Shown here one piece after another: positions 1 to 9,340 of a DNA stretch of 64,000 nt. The stretch spans positions 310,001-374,000 of the forward strand of contig CAVZSO010000013.1 in the NCBI GenBank assembly GCA_963777975.1. The letters run 5' to 3'. Under the pieces are notes generated by a model. It made no database searches, had not been told where the DNA came from, and worked only from the letters and a program-made list of their open reading frames with translations. Source of the stretch: CSP1-4 sp963777975 (GTDB taxonomy: Bacteria; Chloroflexota; Limnocylindria; Limnocylindrales; CSP1-4). A program made the translations under genes and the position numbers. Within the stretch, counting starts at the first letter, position 1. Each line of letters opens with the position of its first letter.

Positions 1-1
1 G

Positions 2-931
2 AGACGATCGATCGATCAAGCGCGCGACCTGCTCTCGGGCCAGGGCCTCTCGGAGGTCATGACGCACGGCCTGATCGGGGCGGCCGATCACGAACGCCTG
101 GGTTTCGCGAGCGACGACCCAGCGACCATCCGCATCGCCAACCCGGTCGCCCACGATCACGTGCAACTGCGACGATCGCTGCTGCCGGGCCTGCTCACGG
201 TCCTCGCCGACAACGAGCGCCAGCGGCGTTCCGACGTCGCGATCTTCGAGGTCGGCAGCGTCCATCACCTGGCCGATGGCGTCCCGATCGAGACGGTCGT
301 GCTGGGGATCCTGCTCGCCGGCGATTGGATCCCGGGTGCGTGGGACCGGCCCGCCCGGACGGCCGAGGTAGCCGACGTCGTCGGCCTGGTCGAGTGGCTG
401 GCGGCACGGCTCGGTGTCGGCCGCCTGGAACGCCTGGCGAGCGCGCCCTGGGACCGCGTCGAGCACCCTGGACGGGTGTCGGCGATGCGAGCCGTCGAGG
501 CCGATCTGGTCATCGGCCGCGCCGGCGAGCTCGATCCGCGCTATGTGGCAGCTGCCGACGTGCGCGCCGAGCGTGTCGGCTTCGCCCTGCTGGAGCTCGA
601 TGCCCTGGCCGATGCCACGCCCACCGCACGGCGCCTGGTCCCCATCCCTCGCGTCGCGGCCGTGGAGCGAGATATCGCGGTCATCGTCGACGATGCGACA
701 CCGGCGGCGATGGTCGAGTCGGTCGTCCGCGAAGCCGCCGGGCCGCTGCTGGCGGACGTCCGGCTCTTCGATCGCTACCATGGCGCGCCCCTGGTGGCCG
801 GCGAGGTCAGCCTCGCGTACCGGCTGCGGTTCCAAGGCGAGCAGACCTTGACGGACGAGGCGATCGAAGCGATCGTCGCGGCTGTCGTCGCCGCTCTGCG
901 CGACCGCTGCGGGGCCCGGCTTCGCGTCTGA
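2..931 (+). CDS. pheT: Phenylalanine-tRNA ligase beta subunit, C-terminal part (5' partial)
   Basis: C-terminal part of the PheRS beta chain, which with PheS charges tRNA-Phe in the cytosol. The frame is open at the window edge, so the N-terminal tRNA-binding, editing and most of the B5 regions lie outside. The visible part begins at RDLLSGQGLSEVM, the usual junction into the catalytic-like core, and ends in a ferredoxin-fold anticodon-binding domain of about 90 residues (PRVAAVERDIAVIVD ... RLRFQGEQTLTDE). The start is outside the window. About 100 bp separate it from cvpA, with no clear terminator. Confidence 0.93.
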   Translation, partial: RRSIDQARDLLSGQGLSEVMTHGLIGAADHERLGFASDDPATIRIANPVAHDHVQLRRSLLPGLLTVLADNERQRRSDVAIFEVGSVHHLADGVPIETVVLGILLAGDWIPGAWDRPARTAEVADVVGLVEWLAARLGVGRLERLASAPWDRVEHPGRVSAMRAVEADLVIGRAGELDPRYVAAADVRAERVGFALLELDALADATPTARRLVPIPRVAAVERDIAVIVDDATPAAMVESVVREAAGPLLADVRLFDRYHGAPLVAGEVSLAYRLRFQGEQTLTDEAIEAIVAAVVAALRDRCGARLRV

Positions 932-1030
932 CGTCGCTGCCACGGTCGGTGCCTCGGTACGCCGGTCGGTTGCCGCGCCGGTCGCGGCGCTGCTACCCTT
1001 CTGGCGGTTGCCAGCCAGCACGGAGTGGAG

Positions 1031-1616
1031 ATGGACCTCGGGTCGTTCCTCGACAGCCTGACGGCGGCTGACCTCGCACTCCTGCTGATCTACGCCGGTG
1101 CCTTCATCCTGGGCTTCTTCCAGGGCGGCACCCGTGCACTGCTTGGACTCCTGGCGTGGCTCTTCGCGTTCGTCATCGGCGTCACCGTCTGGCAGCCGCT
1201 GGGCGACTGGTTGAGCGGGTCCTGGACGCTCTACAGCCTGCCCTACAACCAGATGCTCGCCTTCCTGATCGGGTTCATCACGGCCCTGGTCATCGGCGGC
1301 ATCGTGATCGTCACGTTCACCAAGCGCTCGGCGCTCCTGCCACGTTGGCCGCTGGTCGACGAGGTGCTCGGCGGCGTCCTCTTCGTCGTCCTGGCGTTGC
1401 TCATCACCGGCGCCATCCTGGCTGCCCTGGACAGCGCTTACCCGCTGGGGCTGGCGTGGGCACTCAGACGTGCCATGGTTGACGTCGTTGCACGAGGCGC
1501 TCACCGGGTCGGTCATCGGCGGCTGGATCAACAGCACCATCGTGCCCTTCCTGATGACCGTCTTCGGACCGATCATCCCTGACGAGTTCGAACGGCGGGT
1601 CCTCGGCCCGGCGTGA
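1031..1616 (+). CDS. CvpA family membrane protein (frameshifted)
   Basis: Small integral membrane protein of the CvpA (colicin V production) family, role uncertain in most bacteria. Three to four hydrophobic helices are visible (residues about 15-35, 40-60, 78-100, 115-135). I chose ATG 1031 because GGAG sits 5 nt upstream. The frame breaks near 1457-1460 in a G run: removing one G continues the protein as HSDVPWLTSLHEALTG and on to FERRVLGPA, with a stop at 1616. That stop overlaps the GTG of mpg as GTGA, which supports the corrected reading. Without correction the C-terminus is arginine/histidine-rich nonsense. Probably an indel error, not a true pseudogene. Confidence 0.75.
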
Positions 1617-2287
1617 CCGCGGTCGCTGCGGGCATCGCCTCCGAAGCTGGGCGAGGACCCCCGCCGGACCGGCTCCCGCGGGCCTTCTACGCACGCTCCG
1701 TCGATGAGCTCGCCCCAGCCCTGCTCGGGACGCGGCTCATCCGTGCCTGGCCGGACGGGGCGCACAGCGGCGGGCTGATCGTCGAGGTCGAGGCCTACGG
1801 CGGACCCGAGGATCTCGCCAGCCATGCGCGAAGCGGCCGGACCGCTCGCAACGCGACGATGTGGGGACCAGCTGGACACGCTTACGTCTACCGGGTCTAT
1901 GGCCTGCACCTGTGTCTCAACATCGTGGCCGACGATCCCGACGCGGCCGGGGCCGTGCTCGTTCGTGCCGTCATGCCCGACAAGGACGACGCCCACCTTC
2001 GGGCGCGACGCGTCCGTCGTGATGGCGCACCGATCGACATCACGCGTCTGGCATCGGGGCCAGGCAACGTCGGACGGGCCTTCGGCATCGACCTCGCGCT
2101 CGACGGCACCGACCTGACGGCAACGGGCCCCCTGTGGCTCGAGGACGGTGCGGCTGTGGGCTATGAGATCGCCCGCGGGCCGCGGATCGGCGTCGCCTAC
2201 GCCGGACCCGACTGGTCCGCGCGCCCGCGCCGATTCGGCCTGCGCGGCCATCCGGCGCTCTCCCGGCCCTTCCCTCGGAGGACCTGA
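1613..2287 (+). CDS. mpg: DNA-3-methyladenine glycosylase, AAG/MPG family
   Basis: Base-excision repair glycosylase of the mammalian AAG type, removing alkylated purines such as 3-methyladenine. The 224-residue length is normal for the bacterial family. Diagnostic segments are LIVEVEAYGG (the glutamate that activates water), ASHARSGRTARNATMWGP, AYVYRVYGLHLCLNIV and the GAVLVRAVMP strand. The GTG start overlaps the cvpA stop by four bases, so the two are likely translationally coupled. mutS2 follows after 2 nt, giving a small repair-oriented cluster. No odd features. Confidence 0.9.
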   Translation: MTAVAAGIASEAGRGPPPDRLPRAFYARSVDELAPALLGTRLIRAWPDGAHSGGLIVEVEAYGGPEDLASHARSGRTARNATMWGPAGHAYVYRVYGLHLCLNIVADDPDAAGAVLVRAVMPDKDDAHLRARRVRRDGAPIDITRLASGPGNVGRAFGIDLALDGTDLTATGPLWLEDGAAVGYEIARGPRIGVAYAGPDWSARPRRFGLRGHPALSRPFPRRT

Positions 2288-2289
2288 AG

Positions 2290-4736
2290 ATGGATGCCAA
2301 GTCGATCGCGTTGCTCGAATTCGGGGCGATCCGCGAGCGACTCGCCGCGGCGACGGGCTTCGCCCCGTCGCACAGGCTGGCCGAAGCGGTCGAGCCGAGC
2401 GCGGATCCGGTCCTGGTCGCCCGATGGCTGGACGAGACGGACGAGGCTCGAGCCTTGCTGACAGAACGGCCCGGCGTCGGCATCGGGGGCGCACGCGACA
2501 TCGGGCCGGCCATCGAACGCGCCGCCCGCGTCGGTCGGCTCGAGCCGCTCCAGCTGGTCGATGTGATGGTCACGCTCGATGCAGCGGCGCGCGTCCGGGA
2601 TGCGCTGGCCGACGAGCGTCGGCCGCTGTTGCGCGAACTCGGGCGGCGCATCCAGCCGCTGCCGCACGTCCGCGGCCGATTGGAGTCGAGCCTTGATCCG
2701 GCCGGTGAGCTGCTCGATTCGGCCTCGCCGGCCCTTGGCGGTCTGCGTCGCAACGTGCGTGTGACCTACGAGCGGCTGCGGACGCGCCTGGAGCACCTCA
2801 TCAACAGCTCGGAGCTCTCATCGGCGCTCCAGGAGCCGATCGTGACGCTCAGGAACGGCCGTTACGTCGTCCCCGTCCGAGCCGAGGCGAAGGGCAGGGT
2901 CCGTGGCATCGTCCACGATCAGTCGGGCAGCGGCCAGACGCTGTTCATCGAGCCACTGGTCATCGTCGAGCTCGGGAATGCCTGGCGCGAGGCGCAGCTA
3001 TCCGTCGAGGCCGAGGAGGCGCGGATCCTCGATGAGCTGTCTGCGCTCGTGGGCACAGCCGCGGAGGCGCTCCGAGAGGACCTCGCGGCACTTGCGGATC
3101 TCGACCTCTGGTCTGCGAAGGCACGCCTGGCCGCCGAGCTGGACGGGGTGCGGGCCGCCACCAGCGACGAAGCGATCGTCGAGCTGCTCGGTGCCCGCCA
3201 CCCAGGCCTAGCCGGCCGTGTGGTGGCCATCGACCTTCGCCTCGGCGAGGGGTACACGGCCCTGGTCATCACGGGGCCCAACACCGGCGGCAAGACCGTC
3301 GCCCTGCGCACGCTGGGCCTCCTTGCCCTGATGCATCAGGCCGGGCTGCACATCCCAGCGGCCGCGGGCAGCCGACTGCCGATCTTCGATGACGTCTTTG
3401 CGGACATCGGCGATGAGCAGTCGGTCGCCCAGTCGCTGTCGACGTTCTCGGGGCACATGCGCTCGATCGTGCGCATCGTCGAGGCCGCCGGGCCGGGCTG
3501 CCTCGTGCTGCTCGACGAGCTTGGCGCTGGCACCGATCCGACCGAGGGCTCGGCGTTGGCGCAGGCGCTGCTCGATCATTTCATCCGGGCTGGTGCGCTG
3601 GTCGCGGCCACGACCCACTACGCCGAGCTGAAGACCTTCGCCCACAACGAGGCGGCGGCGCGCAATGCGTCGGTCGAATTCGACCTCGAGACACTCAGCC
3701 CGACCTACCACCTCCAGATCGGCTTACCCGGCACGAGCCATGCCTTCGCCATCGCCGAACGCCTTGGGCTGCCGCACGGTGCTGGTCGACGACGCGCGAT
3801 CCCGACTGTCTCAGCTCCAGGTCGAGTTCGAGGCCACCCTGGCCAGCATCCGTCAAGCGCATGACCAGGCGGAGGCGGCGACCGTACGGGCGCGAGGCAG
3901 CCGAGGCTGCCGCTGGGGAGGCGAAACGGACGGCGGAGCTGGAGCGAGCCCGTGCCCGTCGCGAGCGGGACGACGCGTTCATGAGCGCTCGGGAGGAAGC
4001 CGACCGAGCCCTGGCGGCCCTCCGGGCCGAGATCCGGCAGGCTCGTGGCGTGCTGGAGCAGGAGCCGCTCAGCGTGGCTCGCCTGGACGAGCTGGAGGCT
4101 CGCCTCGATCGTGGCGTCGAGGCCCTGCCACGTCCCCGGCGGCGCCCGCAGCCCCAGCCGGAGCCACCGACCGCGACGACCGCCGCCGGTCCATGGGCCA
4201 TCGGTGACCACGCTCGAGCGCGGACCAGTGGCTGGACGGGTCAGATCGTGGCCTTCGAGCGCGACGGTGCCTCGGTGGCGCTGCAGGCCGGAGACCTGCG
4301 GGTCGTGGTCGATCGCAGCGACCTGGAGCCGATGACGGTCGCCGAGGTCAGCGCCCAGGCACGAGGCGGTGCGCCGCGTCTCGGTCGCCGCGGGGACTTC
4401 GGCGCGCAAGAAGGCGGGACGGCGCGCGAGCCCAACGACCGATCGACGCCATCGTCCACGATCGCCGGGCCTGATGGCAGCGGCAGGCCGCTCGCGGTGC
4501 CGTCCACGCTCGACCTGCGCGGAGCCCGGGTGGAGGAGGCGCTGGAAGCACTCGACCGCTACCTCGGTCAGGCCAGCCTGGCCGGTGCACCACGGGTGAC
4601 CATCATCCACGGCCACGGCACGGGCGCCATGCGCGATGCCGTGCGCACCATGCTCGAGAGCCATCCGTTGGTTCGGGATTGGCGCCCCGGCGAGCGCGGT
4701 GAGGGTGGCGACGGGGCGAGCATCGCCACGTTCTGA
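2290..4736 (+). CDS. mutS2: Endonuclease MutS2 (two frameshifts)
   Basis: MutS2 is a MutS-like ATPase that suppresses homologous recombination, or acts on collided ribosomes, and ends in a Smr nuclease domain. The first frame covers the core, lever and ATPase regions with Walker A GPNTGGKT near residue 332 and the Walker B region LVLLDELGAGTDP. Near 3770 the frame shifts by +1 (VLVDDARSRLSQLQVEFEATL), and near 3888-3890 by +1 again in GGG, into REAAEAAAGEAKRTAELE. The last frame holds the coiled coil, the KOW-like segment and the Smr domain (LDLRGARVEEAL ... IIHGHGTGAMRDAV). The corrected length of about 815 residues suits the family. ATG 2290 follows GGAGG at 2276. It converges on the PBP gene with a 16-nt gap. 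Confidence 0.88.
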
Positions 4737-4752
4737 TCCGGTCGGGTCAGCC

Positions 4753-7491
4753 CTACGGGGTCGGCTTGGGTGGTCCGCCCCCGCCGTTGCCAGGATCCGG
4801 TGTCGGTTCCCCGCTCGGTTCGGCGGATGGCACTGGCGTGGCGCCACCGATGATGCACATGGCCTTGGGCGGGAAGGGCGCGCCCCACGATCGGCCGTAG
4901 GGATGGAAGCTGCCGAGGTTGTAGAAGTACGAGGTCGTCGAACGGTCGAGGCCGCCCCCGACGCCGGCGCCCCGCCTGGCTCGGGCGATCCAGCGCTGGT
5001 TCTGCTTCTGCCACGCTGGGAACGCCGACTCGACCTTCGACAGGTCGAGGAAGCCCTTGGTCACCGGCGTCCCGATGCAGCCGTCCTGCCAGCGGGTGCC
5101 GGTCTCCTTCTCGATCTGCATGCCGACCTTCGTGTAGTCGACCTGCGTCGGCTGCGTGCCGTCGATGAAGATCTCGCGCACCGTCTTGCTCGAGAAGGGA
5201 CCCGGCTTGAGGCCGGTGAAGGCGTCGACGGTGGCCTCCTTGAGGCCCTTCGGCCGGGTGAAGTCACGGATGGCAAAGTCACGCGATGCCGCCTGCATGA
5301 ATCCCTGCCAGACATAGGTCGTGACGTCGATCGAGAAGACCGGGTTGCCAGGCGTGCTGACCACGGTGTTGTCGCTGTTGCCGTTCCAGGCCCCGACCGT
5401 CAGCGCGTACTCGCCGTTCTCGCGACCCGCCTTGGAAGGAGCGGCGATGAAGCCGTAGGCGTTGAGGTCCTTGGCGTCGTTGTTGGTACCGGTCTTGAGG
5501 GTCGCCGGACGGCGCTGGCCTGCCTTGTTGCGGATGTTGAACTTGCCCCAGACCGGGTTGATCCGCGGGTTGGTGTTGCCGGTCAGGATGTCGGTCACGA
5601 TGTAGGCCGCCTGCGGGCTGACGGCCTTGGTCCCGGCCGGCGGCTGGTAGGGGGTGATGACGTCCTTGCCGGTCGCATCCTTGACGGTCAGGATCGTGGT
5701 GTGGCCGATGTACCGGCCGCCGTTGGCGATCGTGGCATAGCCGTTGACGAGGTCGATCGGATGGACCTCCTCGCTGCCGATGGCCAGGCTCAGACCGGCC
5801 TGGGATTCGTCGCCCAGGAAGTGGAGGCCGAGCTTGCGAGAGGTCGCGAAGACGCGATCGATGCCCGTGTACGAGAGCGCCTTGATAGCCGGGATGTTGA
5901 GGGAGAACTGGAGGGCGTTCCGCATCCGGATCGGTCCGCGCTCGAGGTTGTCCGCGTTGGTCGGGATGTACGAGCGTCCGCTCTTCGCAAAGTTGGTGGC
6001 CACGTCCATGAACATGGTGGCGGCAGTGATGGTGCCGGCGTCGATGCCCGTCACGTAGTTGAAGGGCTTGAAGGCCGATCCGGGCTGGCGCCAGCCGTTC
6101 GCCAGGACGTCGAACTGCGGCTGCAGCTTCTTGGTCGCCTTGGCAGCGTAGTAGTCGGCCGATCCGACGTACGTCACGACCTCGCCGGTCTGCCAGTCCA
6201 TGGCCACCAGGGCACCGTTGAAGATCTTCTTGTTGCGCAGCTTGGCCATCCAGGGCTTGTAGGCGATGCCGATCTGCTTGCCGTACGCCTTGGGATCCTT
6301 GGCGTGCGGCAAGATGGCCGCCGCCTTGACCCAGCGCTCGCCGAGCTGCTGCAGCCGCCAGTCGAGCGTGGTCACGATGTTCAGCCCACCGCGCTCGAGG
6401 ACGGGACACGTCGCGGCGCCGGGATCGCACAGGAGGTCGGTCAACTGCTGCCGGACGGCCCACACGAAGTGGGGAGCCTTCCAGATGGGCGCCACGCGCG
6501 GGGCGAGGACGACGGCCTCCTTGCGCGCAGCATCGAAGTCGGCCGCGGTGTAGTGGATCCCGCGTTCGGTGCTGATGGGCGTGCGGCCCTGCTCCATCAG
6601 GTCCAGGACGGTATTGCGACGCTGGACGACGCGCGCGTCCTGTGGCACGACCAGCGTGCCGTCGTCCTGCTCCTCGGCATTGCGGATGAGGTCGTAGTTG
6701 CTGGGCGACTGCGGGATGGCAGCCAGGATGGCGGACTGCGCCAGGGTCAGCTTGTTGAGGTCCGAGACCCCGAAGTAGTCCTTGGCCGCAGCGCGGATGC
6801 CGTAGTTGTTGTTGCCGAAGAAGTTCTGGTTGTAGTAGGCGGTGATGATCCGTCGCTTGCCGTCGAGGCCCGGATAGGCCTGCGTGACGCGGATCGACTG
6901 GATGATCTCCTTGATCTTGCGCTCGACCGTGCGGTCGGGGTCCTGGACCAGGGCGGGGTCGAGGAGCCGCTGGCGCACCAGCTGCTGGGTCAAGGTCGAC
7001 GCACCGCGCCCGTCACCCTTGAGCGTGTCGAGGGCCGCCGAGCCGAGGGCCACCGGGTCGAAGCCGGAGTTCGTCCAGAAGGTCTTGTCTTCGACCGCGG
7101 TCAGGGCGTCGAGCAGCGCAGGCGAGATCTCGTCGAAGGTGACGACCTCGCGGCGCTCGGCGCCGAAGCGGGCCAGCTCGACCTTCCCGGTGCGATCCCA
7201 GATGATCGACTGCTGGTTGAATGCGATGTCCTCGAGCGCGGTCGGCTCGGGCAGGTCCCGTGCGTAGAACGCGTACGCGGAGACGGCGCCGATGAAGGCG
7301 ATACCGGCGACAGCCAGGAAGGTGGCGAAGAGGAAGAGGGGGAGGGCGACCGCCGCTGTGCGCGCCACTCCTCCGCTGCGCCCGCGGCCGCCATTTCGGC
7401 GGCGCGCACGGCGGCGCTGGAGGCTCGTTTGCATGCGAGAGGCTACGTTACCATACTTGGTCGGCTTGCCCTTCCGGCGAGCTGGACGCAC
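4753..7491 (-). CDS. Bifunctional class A penicillin-binding protein (PBP1A type)
   Basis: Peptidoglycan glycosyltransferase/transpeptidase anchored in the cytoplasmic membrane. A basic N-terminus (residues 1-40) is followed by one membrane segment (about 48-75). The GT51 domain shows E134 in EDKTFW and the STLTQQLVRQ motif. The transpeptidase domain has S472-AFK-475, SLN at 530-532 and KTG at 666-668, so both activities look intact. The tail is glycine/proline-rich and low in complexity. The start could be GTG 7491 or ATG 7434; neither has a strong ribosome-binding site. It is divergent from tyrS, whose start is 84 bp away, so both promoters must lie in that short gap. Confidence 0.93.
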   Translation of the reverse strand: MRPARRKGKPTKYGNVASRMQTSLQRRRARRRNGGRGRSGGVARTAAVALPLFLFATFLAVAGIAFIGAVSAYAFYARDLPEPTALEDIAFNQQSIIWDRTGKVELARFGAERREVVTFDEISPALLDALTAVEDKTFWTNSGFDPVALGSAALDTLKGDGRGASTLTQQLVRQRLLDPALVQDPDRTVERKIKEIIQSIRVTQAYPGLDGKRRIITAYYNQNFFGNNNYGIRAAAKDYFGVSDLNKLTLAQSAILAAIPQSPSNYDLIRNAEEQDDGTLVVPQDARVVQRRNTVLDLMEQGRTPISTERGIHYTAADFDAARKEAVVLAPRVAPIWKAPHFVWAVRQQLTDLLCDPGAATCPVLERGGLNIVTTLDWRLQQLGERWVKAAAILPHAKDPKAYGKQIGIAYKPWMAKLRNKKIFNGALVAMDWQTGEVVTYVGSADYYAAKATKKLQPQFDVLANGWRQPGSAFKPFNYVTGIDAGTITAATMFMDVATNFAKSGRSYIPTNADNLERGPIRMRNALQFSLNIPAIKALSYTGIDRVFATSRKLGLHFLGDESQAGLSLAIGSEEVHPIDLVNGYATIANGGRYIGHTTILTVKDATGKDVITPYQPPAGTKAVSPQAAYIVTDILTGNTNPRINPVWGKFNIRNKAGQRRPATLKTGTNNDAKDLNAYGFIAAPSKAGRENGEYALTVGAWNGNSDNTVVSTPGNPVFSIDVTTYVWQGFMQAASRDFAIRDFTRPKGLKEATVDAFTGLKPGPFSSKTVREIFIDGTQPTQVDYTKVGMQIEKETGTRWQDGCIGTPVTKGFLDLSKVESAFPAWQKQNQRWIARARRGAGVGGGLDRSTTSYFYNLGSFHPYGRSWGAPFPPKAMCIIGGATPVPSAEPSGEPTPDPGNGGGGPPKPTP

Positions 7492-7574
7492 GGCCAGACC
7501 CGCAGTGCGCGGACCCCGTCTGCTCTTGACGCTTGGGCCGTGACGTTTGTTCCGTCCGTGAGGAGCGCCTGCTG

Positions 7575-8852
7575 ATGTCCCACGCTCCCGGCCTCCTCGC
7601 CGAACTTGGCTGGCGCGGCTTGCTGCAGGCCAGCACCGACGGCCTCGACGCCCGACTCGAGCGTGGCCCGATCAGCGCGTACGTCGGCTTCGATCCGACC
7701 GGCCCATCGCTCCACGTCGGCCATCTCGTGCAGGTCTTCCTGCTGACGCATCTCCAGCGCGCCGGCGGACGACCGGTCGCCCTCATCGGGGGTGGCACCG
7801 GTATGATCGGCGACCCGTCCGGCAAGAGCGCCGAGCGGAACCTCATCGACGATGCCACGCTCGACGCGAACAAGGCCCGATTCCGGGATCAGCTCGGTCA
7901 CTTCATCGACTTCTCGGCGGGGTCGGCCGGTGCGGTGATGCTCGACAACCGCGAGTGGCTTGGCCGCTACACGCTGCTCGAGTTCCTGCGCGACGTCGGC
8001 AAGCACTTCACGGTCCCATACATGCTGGCCAAGGAGTCCGTACAGCTGCGGCTGGCGTCCGGCCTCTCGTTCACCGAGTTCAGCTACATGACCCTCCAGG
8101 CGGCCGACTTCCTGCACCTCTATCGCGAGCACGACGTGGAGATGCAGATGGGCGGGGCCGACCAGTGGGGCAACATCACTGCCGGCCTGGAGCTGATCCG
8201 TCGCGTCGAGGATGCCGAGGAGGGCGACGAGGCCCACGCATTCGCGCTCTGCAGCCCGCTGCTGACGACCACCGACGGCCAGAAGATGGGCAAGACGCAG
8301 TCTGGCGCCGTCTTCCTGGATCCGACGCTCACGCGGCCATTCGACTTCTATCAGTACCTCGTCAACCAACCTGATGACCTCGTGGGCCGCCTGCTGCGCT
8401 GGCTGACGCTCCTCGACGCCGCCGCGATCGAGGCGCTGGAGGCCGAGCAGGCCGCCCATCCCGACCGCAGGCCCGGCCAGCGCGCGTTCGCACACGACCT
8501 GACCGCCCGCGTCCACGGTCGCGAGATGGCCGAGCGACAGGCGCGCGTAGCAGAGGCGGCCTTCGGTGCCGCCACGATCGACGACCCGGCCCTGCTCGAG
8601 GAGCTCTACGAGGAGCTCGACGGCTTCGTGGCGACGCCCGACACGCTGCGCGCGGGCGCTGCCGGGCTTGCCCAGGCATCCGGTCTCTTCGCCAGCAACA
8701 GCGAGGTTCGGCGCGCGATCAGCCAGGGTGGCCTGACCATCAACGGCCAGCGCGTCGGCGCACCTGATGCCGCCGTGACGCCCATCGGGGAGCGCTGGTT
8801 CGTGGTCCGCTCCGGCAAACGGCGCCTGGCCGTCGGGCGGTTGGAGGCTTAG
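7575..8852 (+). CDS. tyrS: Tyrosine-tRNA ligase
   Basis: Class I aminoacyl-tRNA synthetase that charges tRNA-Tyr. ATG 7575 is chosen because AGGAG lies 9 nt upstream; the frame extends 14 codons further without a better signal. The HIGH-type motif is HVGH (residues 47-50), the tyrosine/ATP site includes GGTGMIGDPSGK and QMGGADQWGNI, and the KMSKS-type loop reads KMGKT, a variant common in bacterial TyrS. The C-terminus carries the S4-like RNA-binding domain (ASNSEVRRAISQGGLTING). No T-box-like leader is visible. The stop overlaps the first copy of a tandem repeat. Confidence 0.96.
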   Translation: MSHAPGLLAELGWRGLLQASTDGLDARLERGPISAYVGFDPTGPSLHVGHLVQVFLLTHLQRAGGRPVALIGGGTGMIGDPSGKSAERNLIDDATLDANKARFRDQLGHFIDFSAGSAGAVMLDNREWLGRYTLLEFLRDVGKHFTVPYMLAKESVQLRLASGLSFTEFSYMTLQAADFLHLYREHDVEMQMGGADQWGNITAGLELIRRVEDAEEGDEAHAFALCSPLLTTTDGQKMGKTQSGAVFLDPTLTRPFDFYQYLVNQPDDLVGRLLRWLTLLDAAAIEALEAEQAAHPDRRPGQRAFAHDLTARVHGREMAERQARVAEAAFGAATIDDPALLEELYEELDGFVATPDTLRAGAAGLAQASGLFASNSEVRRAISQGGLTINGQRVGAPDAAVTPIGERWFVVRSGKRRLAVGRLEA

Positions 8853-8972
8853 CTCCGGTCCCTGGTCGGGCGGCTGGAGCGGTGGGTAGCTCGGGGTCCC
8901 CTGTCGGGCGACTGGAGCGGTACTCCGGTCCCTGCCGGGCGACCGGAGCGGTACTCCGGTCCCTTGGCGGGC
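8851..8972 (+). repeat. Degenerate tandem repeat with internal hairpins
   Basis: About 3.5 copies of a 31-37 bp unit built around CTCCGGTCCCTG, CGGGCG and CTGGAGCGGT, starting at 8851, 8888, 8922 and 8953. The third copy is itself an inverted repeat (CTCCGGTC ... GACCGGAG), and the junction of copies 3 and 4 forms a perfect 8-bp stem GACCGGAG / CTCCGGTC around a 5-nt loop (8941-8961). The array starts inside the tyrS stop codon. It could serve as a transcription terminator or mRNA 3'-end protector; it has no U tract. Confidence 0.75.
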
Positions 8973-9092
8973 CGCGATCAAGGAGCGGCGCTTACCAGGG
9001 GTTCCGCCAGATACGGTCGTGGCTGGAGTTTGGCTGGCCTTCTGTGGCGCCGGACGCCGCCAGCGGCTCGTTCAGGCCCTGAGAGGCTCATC

Positions 9093-9118
9093 GGAGTTAG
9101 CCTCTGGCGGCTAACTCC
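9093..9118. terminator. Perfect 10-bp hairpin, possible bidirectional terminator
   Basis: Arms GGAGTTAGCC (9093-9102) and GGCTAACTCC (9109-9118) pair perfectly around a 6-nt loop. It lies between the 3' ends of convergent tyrS and hisC, where a bidirectional terminator is expected. There is no U tract on either side, so the intrinsic-terminator call is tentative. Confidence 0.5.
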
Positions 9119-9205
9119 AGGCCTTCCGACGTGATAGCCGACCACTCCGGTCGGCTCAGCACCCGTCCTGGTTGGAATCTGGCAAGGGAGTCACGGCATC
9201 CGCAC

Positions 9206-9273
9206 GTTGACCGATCGAAGCAGGTTGACCGATCGATCTGACCTGCGCGGCCATCGATCCGACCTGCGCGGCC
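9206..9273. repeat. Two pairs of 13-bp direct repeats
   Basis: GTTGACCGATCGA occurs at 9206-9218 and 9223-9235, followed by GACCTGCGCGGCC at 9240-9252 and 9261-9273. They lie downstream of hisC in the gene-free gap. No function is evident; they may be remnants of local duplication. Confidence 0.6.
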
Positions 9274-9340
9274 GTGGATGAGGTGCAGCTCGAGCTCGAG
9301 GTCGGCCCTGGAGAACCAGACGACCGGATCCCCCGTGCGG

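Larger units (their letters stand above)
8853..9340. other. Gene-free interval between tyrS and hisC
   Basis: About 490 bp without a convincing gene between the convergent tyrS (+) and hisC (-). It holds the tandem repeat just after tyrS, a perfect 10-bp hairpin at 9093-9118 and two short direct-repeat pairs at 9206-9273. The open frames across it show no family signal. Confidence 0.7.

Noticed and set aside
2290..4736. Programmed ribosomal frameshifting in mutS2 and other genes
   Set aside because: No slippery heptamers or downstream structures recur, and the breaks affect unrelated genes at random positions.
4636..7575. 979-residue open frame on the + strand opposite the PBP gene
   Set aside because: Composition is that of a reverse-strand shadow in GC-rich DNA; the - strand protein has all PBP motifs.
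8851..8972. CRISPR-like array
   Set aside because: Units are directly adjacent, degenerate and lack spacers; no cas genes are present.
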